NCBI GenBank assembly: GCA_001828645.1
Contig: MHZD01000066.1
Location: 1-9,957 of the forward strand
Reading direction: 5' to 3'
DNA length: 9,957 nt
From: Planctomycetes bacterium RIFOXYC2_FULL_41_27
Lineage (GTDB): Bacteria > Planctomycetota > Brocadiia > Brocadiales > Brocadiaceae
The notes under the pieces are model-generated. The model was not told the origin of the DNA and did not search any database. It saw nothing but the letters and a program-made list of their open reading frames with translations. The translations under genes were made by a program, and so were the position numbers. Positions 1-7,591 of this stretch are shown piece by piece. Each line of letters starts with the position of its first letter. Position 1 is the first letter of the stretch.

Positions 1-1365
1 TCTTTGATAAAACTCTTCCCTTACAATATCATTTTCAATTCGGCCACCGGAAATGACGAAGTTTTCTGCATAATCTAAAGCCTGTTTAATTGAATGATCC
101 ATATTATTATACCAAAAAGTGCCGCATCTTCCGAGAAGAGTAAAATTATTGTATCGTTTTATTCCGTTCATTTGCTTTTTCAGCTCTTCCTTATAATTGG
201 TTTTATATAAAGGATAGCAATCTTTGATTTTTTCAATAAAAATGCTTTCGATATCCCGAACATCTTCACAAAGCTTTGTTTTAAGAAGATGTTTTTTTAT
301 CGTATTAATCAGAAACTCGGGATGGTCCCAGGCATAGTCATTTTCCGTACAGGTTACTTCAAGACAAATTCCGTGCTTCCCTGGAGGCGCTGTTGCTTCA
401 CAAAAATTTATCGGAATCGAACACCGGTTGAATATTACGTCATCTTGACCATAATAACACCATTGGTAATCTTTTGCAGGCTGACCATTAAGGATCACAT
501 TATAACAGATAATAGAAATAAACTTGAGATCTGCTGGCGGAAGATTTAATAAATAAGCTGCTTGTGTAATGGGAGCTGTCCAGATCACAAAAGACGAATC
601 TATTTTTTCACCATTATTATATTCTATTCCGGTAATTATTTCATTTTGGACATCGATTCCTGTTACCTCATTATTAAGCAAAATCTTCCCGCCAAGCATT
701 TCTATTTTCTTAGCAAGTTTACGGGCAAAAACATCAATACCGCCGCAAAAGGGATACAGGAATTTCGTATCTACAGCTTTCGGTAATAATGCTGATTTAA
801 GGAATTCTTTAAGGTTGCCCATTTTGATATCTTTGTCTATGACAGCTCGATCTATCCCTGCCTGTGCCCAATCTCTGTGAATCTGAACGGGGTTGATTTT
901 AACAAACTTTTCTGTATATTTTCTGAAACAAATATCGTATAAAGTCTTGCCATATTTTTCAATGATATAAGCCTCAAAATTATCATTTGCGTTCAAACCG
1001 TTATTCTTCGTAAAGAAATGGTCAATGGTAGTTTTTGCTAAGATAGAGATAGGTACGTGAAGCGCACAGGAGGCATTAATTGGCCAGTCGTGATAACGAT
1101 TGAATAACCAAATCCCGCTCTTCCGAGGTATTGTCACAATTTCAGTTGACAAAATCTCATAAATGAATTCCAGGACGCGGTGATAATCGGTATGGAATCT
1201 ATGAGGGCCAATATCAAATACGAAATTATCATAATAAAAGCTTCGAGCTAATCCCCCCACAGAGGATTCCCTCTCTATAATACAAACATCATATCCATTT
1301 TTAGCCAAAAGGTATCCTACCGTTAATCCAGAAACCCCCGCACCCACAATAACCACATCTTTCAT
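1..1365 (-). CDS. FAD-dependent oxidoreductase, UDP-galactopyranose mutase / protoporphyrinogen oxidase-like (3' end off window)
   Basis: The 455 visible codons run to the window edge without a stop, so the C-terminus is missing. The N-terminus is a Rossmann dinucleotide-binding fold: GAGVSG at residues 8-13, an acidic residue (E31) ending the second strand, and a VGGLARS segment at 36-42. The following DIGPHRFH stretch (51-58) is typical of the amine-oxidase / UDP-galactopyranose-mutase-like flavoproteins common in polysaccharide clusters. Near the end, FWYNNMD (417-423) matches the second FAD contact of that fold. Family members isomerise nucleotide sugars or oxidise or desaturate other substrates; the substrate here cannot be read from sequence. 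The ATG at 1365 is the first start and puts the GxGxxG motif at the usual distance. The ribosome site is poor (GGGGA about 10 bases upstream). It lies 41 bases after the glycosyltransferase stop, so it is probably the last visible gene of the same transcript. Flavoprotein family sure; reaction unknown. Confidence 0.88.
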   Translation of the reverse strand, partial: MKDVVIVGAGVSGLTVGYLLAKNGYDVCIIERESSVGGLARSFYYDNFVFDIGPHRFHTDYHRVLEFIYEILSTEIVTIPRKSGIWLFNRYHDWPINASCALHVPISILAKTTIDHFFTKNNGLNANDNFEAYIIEKYGKTLYDICFRKYTEKFVKINPVQIHRDWAQAGIDRAVIDKDIKMGNLKEFLKSALLPKAVDTKFLYPFCGGIDVFARKLAKKIEMLGGKILLNNEVTGIDVQNEIITGIEYNNGEKIDSSFVIWTAPITQAAYLLNLPPADLKFISIICYNVILNGQPAKDYQWCYYGQDDVIFNRCSIPINFCEATAPPGKHGICLEVTCTENDYAWDHPEFLINTIKKHLLKTKLCEDVRDIESIFIEKIKDCYPLYKTNYKEELKKQMNGIKRYNNFTLLGRCGTFWYNNMDHSIKQALDYAENFVISGGRIENDIVREEFYQR

Positions 1366-1406
1366 GGTAAACCGTTCCCCGCTTCTTTTTATAATAGCTA
1401 ATTTAA

Positions 1407-2423
1407 TTAATATTTTTTCCCTAAAATATAACTGAAAATCCCAAACAAAGATCCAAGGCCGTGCGCAAACATATCAAGTCCTATCACTCCACAACTTTTA
1501 AAGAAAAAGCTCCACCCCCTTTTTTTTCTCAGAAAATTTAAAAAGGGGAAATTTATTCCCAGCATCAGAAAATACAACAGGAATGCCATAACGAAAAATA
1601 AACTCTGCCGAAAGATTGTTCCTAAACACAGGCATACAAGCAGAAAAAAAGTTATATAAATTCCTCTTCTGAACGAGAGAGGACTTGATTGATAAGTAGA
1701 CTTGTCACCTTTGCTGAATCCCTTCCTTAGCATAATTTTTATAATACCTTCTGCCCTTTTAAAGCCTGTTTTCAGGAGATCGATAAATGAGTATCTGTGA
1801 AGGTGTTTTACCATTAAATTCTTATTTATGCGAAACTTATAGCCTCTTGCAGTTACTCTTTCTCCAAATTCCATATCTTCTATGGAAGCCCCTTCATAAT
1901 GAGTATCAAACCCTTTACAGATATGAAATACTTCTTTTTTTATGGCAGCAATACTGGTATAAAAGACTGATACCTCATCTGGTAAAAGTCCGTACGCGTA
2001 ATGCATATAGAGATTTTTATAGCTGCTTGCAAAGTTGTCTGGACATGAATTATCCGATAATCTGCCAACAATACCTGAAAAATGGTGGTTGCCATTAGAC
2101 ATGCCCTCCGCTATCTGTGAAAGGCAATTCCTCTCAAGTATGACATCGGTATCGGTAAAAACGAGAATCTCTCCGGAAGCCATTTCAGCTCCTTTATTTC
2201 TTGCTGTTGCTGCACCATAATTATCATCAAGCCTGATCATTTTGACAGGATATCGTTTGACAATCTCAGGTGAATTATCCCGTGAAAAATCATCCACAAC
2301 CAGGACATCGTAATTGGGATAATCCTGTTCGCAAACAGAGATCAAACACTCTTCCAAAGTCTCGCTACTGTTGTGCATTGGAATGATGACAGAGATTCTT
2401 GTATTCGGATCTTCTTTACTAAT
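1407..2423 (-). CDS. Family 2 glycosyltransferase with C-terminal membrane segments, ATT start
   Basis: This is a GT-A fold glycosyltransferase that should transfer a sugar from a nucleotide donor to a lipid or glycan acceptor at the inner membrane. The first ATG (2378) falls inside the first strand of the fold: the upstream in-frame codons give ISVIIP directly before MHNSSETLEECL, the classic GT2 opening. No ATG, GTG or TTG lies between it and the in-frame TAA at 2427-2429. An ATT at 2423-2421 has GGAGG exactly 8 bases upstream, so I start there (338 residues). In that numbering, VVDD is at 43-46, the DTD metal and nucleotide site at 91-93, and the ED catalytic-base pair at 182-183. About two or three hydrophobic spans follow in the last third. 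It sits 59 bases after the radical SAM gene and 41 before the oxidoreductase. Family certain; sugar specificity unknown. Confidence 0.93.
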   Translation of the reverse strand: MSKEDPNTRISVIIPMHNSSETLEECLISVCEQDYPNYDVLVVDDFSRDNSPEIVKRYPVKMIRLDDNYGAATARNKGAEMASGEILVFTDTDVILERNCLSQIAEGMSNGNHHFSGIVGRLSDNSCPDNFASSYKNLYMHYAYGLLPDEVSVFYTSIAAIKKEVFHICKGFDTHYEGASIEDMEFGERVTARGYKFRINKNLMVKHLHRYSFIDLLKTGFKRAEGIIKIMLRKGFSKGDKSTYQSSPLSFRRGIYITFFLLVCLCLGTIFRQSLFFVMAFLLYFLMLGINFPFLNFLRKKRGWSFFFKSCGVIGLDMFAHGLGSLFGIFSYILGKKY

Positions 2424-2431
2424 ATTTTATT

Positions 2432-2436
2432 CCTCC
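2432..2436 (-). promoter_or_regulatory. Shine-Dalgarno GGAGG that decides the ATT start
   Basis: On the minus strand GGAGG is followed by 8 bases and then ATT at 2423-2421. No conventional start codon exists in the open frame between the upstream TAA and the first internal ATG, which is 45 bases further on and has no ribosome site at a sensible distance. Confidence 0.7.
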
Positions 2437-2457
2437 ATTATCTGAATGCAGAAAGGA

Positions 2458-2493
2458 ACCGATATAACATAAAAGAACTTTTTTATGTTCGGT
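2458..2493 (-). promoter_or_regulatory. Intercistronic hairpin over the stop codon of the B12 radical SAM gene
   Basis: On the minus strand AACATAAAA (2489-2481) and TTTTATGTT (2474-2466) pair perfectly over a 6-base loop. The outer ACCG and CGGT also pair across a 4-base bulge. The TAA stop of the upstream radical SAM gene lies inside the first arm. The stem is AT-rich and lacks a following T-run, so it is not a standard intrinsic terminator. A processing or stability element between two cistrons is more likely. The structure is seen in the sequence; its function is inferred. Confidence 0.45.
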
Positions 2494-4102
2494 TGGAACT
2501 ACCATCAACTTTCATAAGGCTATCAGGCTGACAGCAGGAAGTGGTTAGGAGAGTTCCCTTCCCCCCATCCTTTCTGTTTTTATGCATCCCCAGAATACTC
2601 TTTAAATGTGTATTCCATTTACATAACATATCATAAACGACTTTTTCTAATTTATTCTCCTGCCTTTTAAAAATTACATTTTTAAAGCTTTTAAAGAACC
2701 TCCATGGTCTGAATAAATATGCAAAGAAAAAGAAATTCATATAAGCTCTTACTCTGAGCCTTGCTAATTGTTTATCTGTGAAGTTACTATTCCAAGAGGT
2801 CACCGCCATAAGATCTGACATGCAGAGAAGACCGACATAGAATTCGTCATTTAACTCCACTTTTTTTTCTTTAAGGAGTTCATAGAAAATCTCCGATCCA
2901 GGTATTGCGGTAAAGGTTGTAATACTTACTTCATTGAAACCTATCCAGGCCAATTTTCGTAACATCTTAAAGGTCTTCTTTATATCCTCCTTTGTTTCGT
3001 TAGGAAAGCCAATCACGACAAAAGCACATACAGTAATTCCGGCCTTTACCGAATACCGTGCCGCTTTATAAACATTATTCAAATCAAGTTTCTTTTGAAC
3101 CCATTTCAGTGAGGCAACTGAACCGCTTTCGGGGGCGAAGGTAATGTCCGTGCAGCCAGCTTTGCTTATCGTTCGAGCAACTTCCTCATCAAACGTTTCA
3201 GTCCTTGTACCACAGGGAAGCTGCCAGGATATTTTGATATTTCTTCGCATGATCTCTTCGCTAAATCGCATAATCCAGTCCTTATCAGTGATAGCGGTTA
3301 AGTCTTCGAACTGGAAATCATCTGCTTTGTATTTTTCCATGTGGTATTGGATTTCATCAACTACCCTTGAAGGATCCCTTGTTATCCAGTCTTTACTCCA
3401 CACCTTCGGCGCCGTACAGAAAGTACATGAAAAAGGACATCCTCTTGTACCAATAATTGGCAATGACCTGCCTCTTCCAGCGCCATGGGGCTGCCTGATC
3501 TGGATATAAGTTTCAAGGGGTATCTTATGATATGCAGGATACGGAAGGGAATCGAGGTCTTTCCTCCTCTCCCTTTTTGGGTTAATAACTATTCCGTTCC
3601 CATTATTACGATACGCAATACCTTTTATATCTTTTACGGGAGAGCCTGATTCGAGGGCGGCTACCAGCTCCCTCATTGTCTCCTCTCCTTCTCCTAAAAC
3701 GCAGTAATCAACACTTGGATATGATAATACTTGTTCGGTAAGAGAAGTCGGGTTCACACCCCCCAGGATTATCGGAACTTTGGGGTAAACTTTCTTTATT
3801 TCTATCGTAAGATCACGTGTCACTGGCCATGCGTGCGACCACATGTTGGATATCCCGATTACCTCAGTGTCCCTTGGTATCCTGTTTACAATCTCCGGAA
3901 TAGTGATACCACGAACATTTGAGATGCCCCATTTGGTATATTTATACATGTCCTCACCCAGGCCATCGATTACCTCAACCGTATGACCTAATTTCTCCAT
4001 ATATCCCGCAATATAAGAAGCACCAATAGGGGGTACACCACAAGACCCAATCTGAGTCAAGGTTACAATCTGGGGTGGAACAATAATCGTTACATTAGCC
4101 AT
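2483..4102 (-). CDS. B12-binding-domain radical SAM protein (BchE-like)
   Basis: This 539-residue protein has an N-terminal cobalamin-binding-type Rossmann domain (about 1-160). Family hallmarks there are PPIGASYIAGYMEKLGH (24-40), EVIGIS (80-85), the ILGGVNPT strand (112-119) and the VLGEGEET turn (135-142). The radical SAM domain follows, with the C-x3-C-x2-C cluster at Cys222, Cys226 and Cys229 in RGCPFSCTFC. Later elements are FEDLTAI (265-271) and PESGS (324-328). It should bind a 4Fe-4S cluster and S-adenosylmethionine; many relatives methylate or rearrange unactivated carbons with cobalamin. The last 130 or so residues are poorly conserved and basic, with an aromatic-rich stretch that may sit at the membrane. 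The ATG at 4102 has GAGGAGG four bases upstream. It lies 35 bases after the flippase stop and is presumably cotranscribed. Substrate unknown; a lipid or the glycan carried by the neighbouring system is the natural suggestion. Confidence 0.92.
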   Translation of the reverse strand: MANVTIIVPPQIVTLTQIGSCGVPPIGASYIAGYMEKLGHTVEVIDGLGEDMYKYTKWGISNVRGITIPEIVNRIPRDTEVIGISNMWSHAWPVTRDLTIEIKKVYPKVPIILGGVNPTSLTEQVLSYPSVDYCVLGEGEETMRELVAALESGSPVKDIKGIAYRNNGNGIVINPKRERRKDLDSLPYPAYHKIPLETYIQIRQPHGAGRGRSLPIIGTRGCPFSCTFCTAPKVWSKDWITRDPSRVVDEIQYHMEKYKADDFQFEDLTAITDKDWIMRFSEEIMRRNIKISWQLPCGTRTETFDEEVARTISKAGCTDITFAPESGSVASLKWVQKKLDLNNVYKAARYSVKAGITVCAFVVIGFPNETKEDIKKTFKMLRKLAWIGFNEVSITTFTAIPGSEIFYELLKEKKVELNDEFYVGLLCMSDLMAVTSWNSNFTDKQLARLRVRAYMNFFFFAYLFRPWRFFKSFKNVIFKRQENKLEKVVYDMLCKWNTHLKSILGMHKNRKDGGKGTLLTTSCCQPDSLMKVDGSSNRT

Positions 4103-4106
4103 AGCG

Positions 4107-4128
4107 CCTCCTCGCTAATAAAATTAGC
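4107..4128 (-). promoter_or_regulatory. Strong ribosome site with adjacent small hairpin before the B12 radical SAM gene
   Basis: GAGGAGG (4113-4107) lies four bases before the ATG. Immediately upstream, GCTAAT and ATTAGC (4128-4114) form a 6-bp stem with a 3-base loop. The stem abuts but does not cover the ribosome site, so it may simply keep that site unpaired. The structure is short and could occur by chance. Confidence 0.35.
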
Positions 4129-4137
4129 TAAAAAATG

Positions 4138-5718
4138 TTACTTTTTAAAATTTAACCGTAAATAATTCCATACGATCCCTGCCTCTTGCATTCTCATTAA
4201 TGACATCATTACAAAAAAAATTAACGCGCCTATCCCCACAGAGCAGAGCAAATGAGCGGCTTGGAAAAACATCTTTGATAAATCGAGAAAATTACCCAAC
4301 AAATGAGTAATGATATAAACAGATAAGACCATTATCAATGTAGATAACCCTATTTGACCAATAAAACTGAAAGAACCCAATAGATTTATATCTTCTATTT
4401 TCTTTTTTAGCAAAACAAATAACAGGCAAACTTTTATTCCTTGAGAAAGAGACCATGCTAAAGCAATGCCCTTCAGGGACAAATATTTCATGAAAGGGAA
4501 AGCCAGGGCTACATAGAGCAATAGCCCCAAACCCGAAATAATCATTGGGGTTTTCACATCAAATTGGGAAAAATAAAATTTATGCAAGATTATTTCCAGA
4601 GCCCATGCTACCATGCCAAATGCAATATACCTCAGGACAGAAGCAGTCAATACTGTGGAAACAGGTGTAAATTCACCCCTTTCAAAAAGAAGCTTGATGA
4701 TAGGCACACTTAAAATCATGCATCCTGCAGCAAGCGGAACAAAGATGAGAGATACCGTTCTTAACGAATTGAAAAACATTTCCTTTAATTTATGTTTTTC
4801 TCCTGCTTGTGAAGTTTCAGAAAAAAAGGGAAAAACCACAACACCCAGGGAAAGAGGTACAACATATATGGGCATTTCAATAAGCCTTTGAGCATACGTG
4901 AGAGCTGAAACGCTTCCGGGCGGAAGGGTGGAGGCAAATATGTTACTTACTAAGTACGTTAACTGCCAGAATAGAACACACAAAAACAGCGGGCCTGATA
5001 ATCTCATAACCTTCTGAAAAGGGGAACAACTTATATTCAAAGATGGCTTATAAAATTTAATCTTTTTTCTGAGCCCAAAAATATAAAGTGATAGTTGTCC
5101 GAGTGTTCCTGCAACAAGTCCAATTGAAAACCCTGCCACCTTCATCATGGAGAGAAAGATTATTGTGGGAGAGGCTTTAAATATTGCATCCCCAAAAACC
5201 GGTAAGGCAAATTTTTTGTATGAATTCAGTATCGGATACGCCAGAGCTGATATGCTCATAAAAAGAAGAGCCGGCGATGCAATTCTAAAAAGTTTTATCG
5301 TCAATTCTCTCTGCTCTCCTTTATATCCAGGAGCAAAAACCGAAATCACGAACGGTGAAGCTAACATACAAGCCACAACAATTATTGTGAAAAGAATTGT
5401 CAAAATATTTCCGATGATACTCGCTATTTCCCAACCTTTCTTTTCGTCCTCTTCATTCTTCAAGTATCCAATGAAAACCGGCAGGAAGGAAGAAGCAACT
5501 ACCTCTTTTATTATTATATAAACCATATATATTATAGAATAAACCATTAAGTAAGCATCTGCCTCTATCCCTGTACCCCAAAAAAAGGCAATAACCTGCT
5601 TTTCCACAAAACCAAATATTTTGTGAAGAACGGTTATTGCCATGACTATACCTGTGGAACGAACGATTATTTTTGAAGATGTATCTTCTCCATAATTATT
5701 ATACACAGTTGTTTTCAT
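4138..5718 (-). CDS. MurJ/MviN-family lipid-linked oligosaccharide flippase
   Basis: At 526 residues with about 13-14 hydrophobic spans, this is a full-length MOP-superfamily flippase. MviN signatures are KIFGFVEKQVIAFFWGTG (33-50), DAY (54-56), SSFLPVF (76-82), FASTLPPGSVSALTYAQRLIE (261-281), LLFERGEFT and FYFSQFDVKTP. Such proteins turn undecaprenyl-pyrophosphate-linked or similar lipid-linked sugars across the inner membrane. By hand alignment to E. coli MurJ, the arginines used for lipid II in helices 1 and 2 (R18, R24, R52) are replaced by K33, E39 and a hydrophobic or tyrosine position. The helix 8 arginine (R270) is kept as R278. This, with the setting inside a glycan cluster, suggests a dedicated flippase and not the housekeeping lipid II flippase. 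The start at 5718 has TAGGT about 8 bases upstream. A 182-base gap precedes it and 35 bases follow. Confidence 0.93.
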   Translation of the reverse strand: MKTTVYNNYGEDTSSKIIVRSTGIVMAITVLHKIFGFVEKQVIAFFWGTGIEADAYLMVYSIIYMVYIIIKEVVASSFLPVFIGYLKNEEDEKKGWEIASIIGNILTILFTIIVVACMLASPFVISVFAPGYKGEQRELTIKLFRIASPALLFMSISALAYPILNSYKKFALPVFGDAIFKASPTIIFLSMMKVAGFSIGLVAGTLGQLSLYIFGLRKKIKFYKPSLNISCSPFQKVMRLSGPLFLCVLFWQLTYLVSNIFASTLPPGSVSALTYAQRLIEMPIYVVPLSLGVVVFPFFSETSQAGEKHKLKEMFFNSLRTVSLIFVPLAAGCMILSVPIIKLLFERGEFTPVSTVLTASVLRYIAFGMVAWALEIILHKFYFSQFDVKTPMIISGLGLLLYVALAFPFMKYLSLKGIALAWSLSQGIKVCLLFVLLKKKIEDINLLGSFSFIGQIGLSTLIMVLSVYIITHLLGNFLDLSKMFFQAAHLLCSVGIGALIFFVMMSLMRMQEAGIVWNYLRLNFKK

Positions 5719-5900
5719 CTCTGATTACCTACAAGAGTGTTGAATAAGTCTGTTCTGGTGACGGCGTATAATTTTATAAAATGGCCTAAAGGGAAAAGAG
5801 AACTTAGAGCAATTCCAGATTCCACAGGTGAAAAGAGAAGAGTATGACTTCTATTTGCTCTGCAGATCATTGTATCTGAGAGGTGAAATAAAACAATCCA
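5719..5900. other. 182-base spacer between the small transporter and flippase genes
   Basis: This is the only long gap in the leftward series. I see no clear promoter, terminator or repeat in it. A short rightward open stretch (5780-5917) encodes about 45 residues ending SINWLL before a TAA. It has no ATG, only an internal GTG at 5828. It could be the tail of a decayed gene or chance. A separate promoter for the flippase cannot be excluded. Confidence 0.4.
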
Positions 5901-6275
5901 TTAACTGGTTGCTATAAATATCCATCCCCCACACATCAACAAAATCCCGACTAAACGGACAACTGAGACAGTTTCATGTAAAAAAAATATTGAACTCACT
6001 GTTACAAAAATCAGGCTTATAACTCCGAGTAGTGGATACGTATAACTCAAATCATTGATCGACAGTACAAAGAGCCCTATAACCGTGGCCAATCCATATA
6101 ATAATGCCCCAAAGACAAAATGGTAATTGTACAGCAAGATTTTAATTTTTTCATATAATATATCATCGATATCGGTGATCGTCAGAAGCCCCTTTTTTAT
6201 CAAAGTTAAACTGGTTACGTTCATCAGCCCAACAATAACTATGAGAATAATACTGATTGTTTTTGATGTACTCAT
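5901..6275 (-). CDS. Small DMT-superfamily transporter, ArnE/ArnF-like
   Basis: At 124 residues with four hydrophobic spans, this has the size and shape of SMR/EamA half-transporters. The third-to-fourth helix region (TYPLLGV, LHETVS, GILLMCGGW; about 79-119) resembles ArnE, the half-subunit that flips undecaprenyl-phosphate-aminoarabinose, more than drug exporters. In helix 1 the proton-coupling glutamate of EmrE (E14) aligns by hand with N19, while the lysine after it is kept. That also points away from drug antiport and towards lipid-sugar transfer. Such proteins work as homo- or heterodimers; no second half is visible here. It starts 25 bases after the SPASM radical SAM stop, with only a weak GAG-type ribosome site, so it may depend on coupling. 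Family good; substrate inferred. Confidence 0.8.
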   Translation of the reverse strand: MSTSKTISIILIVIVGLMNVTSLTLIKKGLLTITDIDDILYEKIKILLYNYHFVFGALLYGLATVIGLFVLSINDLSYTYPLLGVISLIFVTVSSIFFLHETVSVVRLVGILLMCGGWIFIATS

Positions 6276-6300
6276 AGTATTTTACTCGTAATAGAAGTTA

Positions 6301-7425
6301 CTAATTCCGACCATTTTTTATGAGATTGTGCCATCTCAATCTTCCCCATTCTTTAAGAAGTAACGGAAATTTTCGCGGGTTAAAAAGCAGATTATGGGTT
6401 ACAAAACATTCATGAGTGCAAAAACACTTTTCTCTTTTAATATACTTCCTCACCTCTTCTGCTTTATTTGAAAACCATATCTTTTTAATATCATAATCAT
6501 AATCCCTGAGATTTCCCAAAGATTTATTTAATAATTCACATGGATAAACATCGCCTTCACTCAGCAAAACCATGCTTAACGACCCTGCGTAGCAAGGTAA
6601 AAACCACTTTTTCTCCCGTGCTGTTTTAGCAATCAATCTTCTACTCAGCAAATTTTTTGCATCGACAAAGTGGCTAAAAGGAAAATTAGTAAAACCGCTG
6701 ATATTCCTTTTCCTGACATCATTATCCATAACATTGCAAAATTCTTCAAATTTTGCAATATCGATGCCTTTTGCAAGCGGATTCTTAGGATTACCTCTTG
6801 TTAACGTATTAAATATATTAGCATTGTTAGATAGTTTCTTAAGATAGTCATACAAGGGTAGTAATTTGTCCTGATTAAATGAAGATACCGTTACCGTGAG
6901 ATTGGTATTGTAATTGGGAAATTCTTTTTCCAGGGAACGTAATTCTTTATATGTACGAATAGCTTTATCAAAAAGACCCTTATGTTTTCTTATCCTATCA
7001 TGGTCCTCCCCTAACCCATCGATTGATATAGTTACGCTTAAATGCAAATTTGGACATGCTTTCAGAATCTCTTTTGTAGTCTTTATACATTTTTCGGTCA
7101 GAGACCCATTGGAAGGCATCATGATCTTTTGAACAGAATTATTGGTATAATAAATTTTAAAGATTTCTGCCAAGTCATCTCTCAAAAAAGGTTCCCCGCC
7201 GGTTATAAACATAAATAAAATGTTACCCATATTTTTAGAAAACTTTTCAATTTCATCTATTGTCAACTCGTTATTTATGCTATATTCCCAATTCCCCCGC
7301 AAACAGTGCTCACAGTTTGCTGTACAAGCCTGGGTAACAAAATGGATAAGATAAATCGGCAACCCTCTTTTAGAGAAAAGCTTCGATGTATATTTCAGAT
7401 AATTAAAGTAATTAAGATGGCTCAT
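6301..7425 (-). CDS. Radical SAM/SPASM domain protein
   Basis: This 374-residue protein has the radical SAM cluster C-x3-C-x2-C at Cys34, Cys38 and Cys41 (ACTANCEHC), GGEP at 76-79 for S-adenosylmethionine, and a TISIDG strand at 132-137. A SPASM/twitch-type C-terminal cysteine set follows: Cys278, Cys296 (VYPCE), Cys334, Cys336 and Cys340 (CFCTHEC). The SPASM region would hold one or two extra iron-sulfur clusters. Relatives modify peptides (sactipeptide and PQQ-type maturases), act as anaerobic sulfatase maturases, or sit in polysaccharide and lipid clusters with unproven substrates. No small precursor peptide is visible nearby, so peptide maturation is not supported here. No real Shine-Dalgarno precedes the ATG. 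A TAA in the displaced tail frame of the upstream export gene lies five bases before it, which hints at ancestral translational coupling. Confidence 0.93.
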   Translation of the reverse strand: MSHLNYFNYLKYTSKLFSKRGLPIYLIHFVTQACTANCEHCLRGNWEYSINNELTIDEIEKFSKNMGNILFMFITGGEPFLRDDLAEIFKIYYTNNSVQKIMMPSNGSLTEKCIKTTKEILKACPNLHLSVTISIDGLGEDHDRIRKHKGLFDKAIRTYKELRSLEKEFPNYNTNLTVTVSSFNQDKLLPLYDYLKKLSNNANIFNTLTRGNPKNPLAKGIDIAKFEEFCNVMDNDVRKRNISGFTNFPFSHFVDAKNLLSRRLIAKTAREKKWFLPCYAGSLSMVLLSEGDVYPCELLNKSLGNLRDYDYDIKKIWFSNKAEEVRKYIKREKCFCTHECFVTHNLLFNPRKFPLLLKEWGRLRWHNLIKNGRN

Positions 7426-7430
7426 GATAA

Positions 7431-7527
7431 TTAAGGTGATGAAGCAGGTGGCTGTGACTGCGTAACATTAAATTCTTCAATCCTCCCCCTTGGCCTGTTC
7501 AAATCATACACAAATAAACCTTTGGTA
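7431..7527 (-). pseudogene. Displaced 3' tail of the export gene
   Basis: Downstream of the export gene stop, the minus strand repeats the FVYDLNRP-coding segment in a different frame. It then continues open through RGRIEEFNV and ends ASSP at a TAA (7433-7431), five bases before the ATG of the SPASM gene. It has no start of its own. It reads as the original end of the export gene cut off by a 76-base insertion or duplication, or as the last scrap of a second tandem export gene. Confidence 0.6.
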
Positions 7528-7591
7528 TTAAGGTGTTTCGATAATAGGTCGAGCACCCTCTGCCTCTGGCCTGTTCAAATCATACACAAAT
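7492..7591 (-). repeat. 24-base direct repeat (7492-7515 and 7568-7591), 76-base period
   Basis: Two identical 24-base copies, beginning ggcctgttcaaatcata on the plus strand, lie 76 bases apart. The right copy encodes the FVYDLNRP segment of the export protein. The left copy encodes the same residues downstream of its stop, in another frame. Weaker similarity continues on the upstream side of each copy (minus strand GGTTT, then ATTTGTG, with a 3-base gap). Because 76 is not a multiple of three, the unit shifts the frame. Confidence 0.9.

Noticed and set aside
289..880. Three plus-strand open frames
   Set aside because: They lie antisense to the FAD oxidoreductase, whose minus-strand frame is continuous with clear motifs. 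They show no family features.
7426..7527. Small precursor peptide gene for the SPASM enzyme
   Set aside because: The open stretch there has no start codon or ribosome site and is explained as a displaced tail of the export gene through the 24-base repeat.
7492..7591. CRISPR array
   Set aside because: There are only two copies, and both lie in coding or formerly coding sequence with homologous flanks. No cas genes are present.
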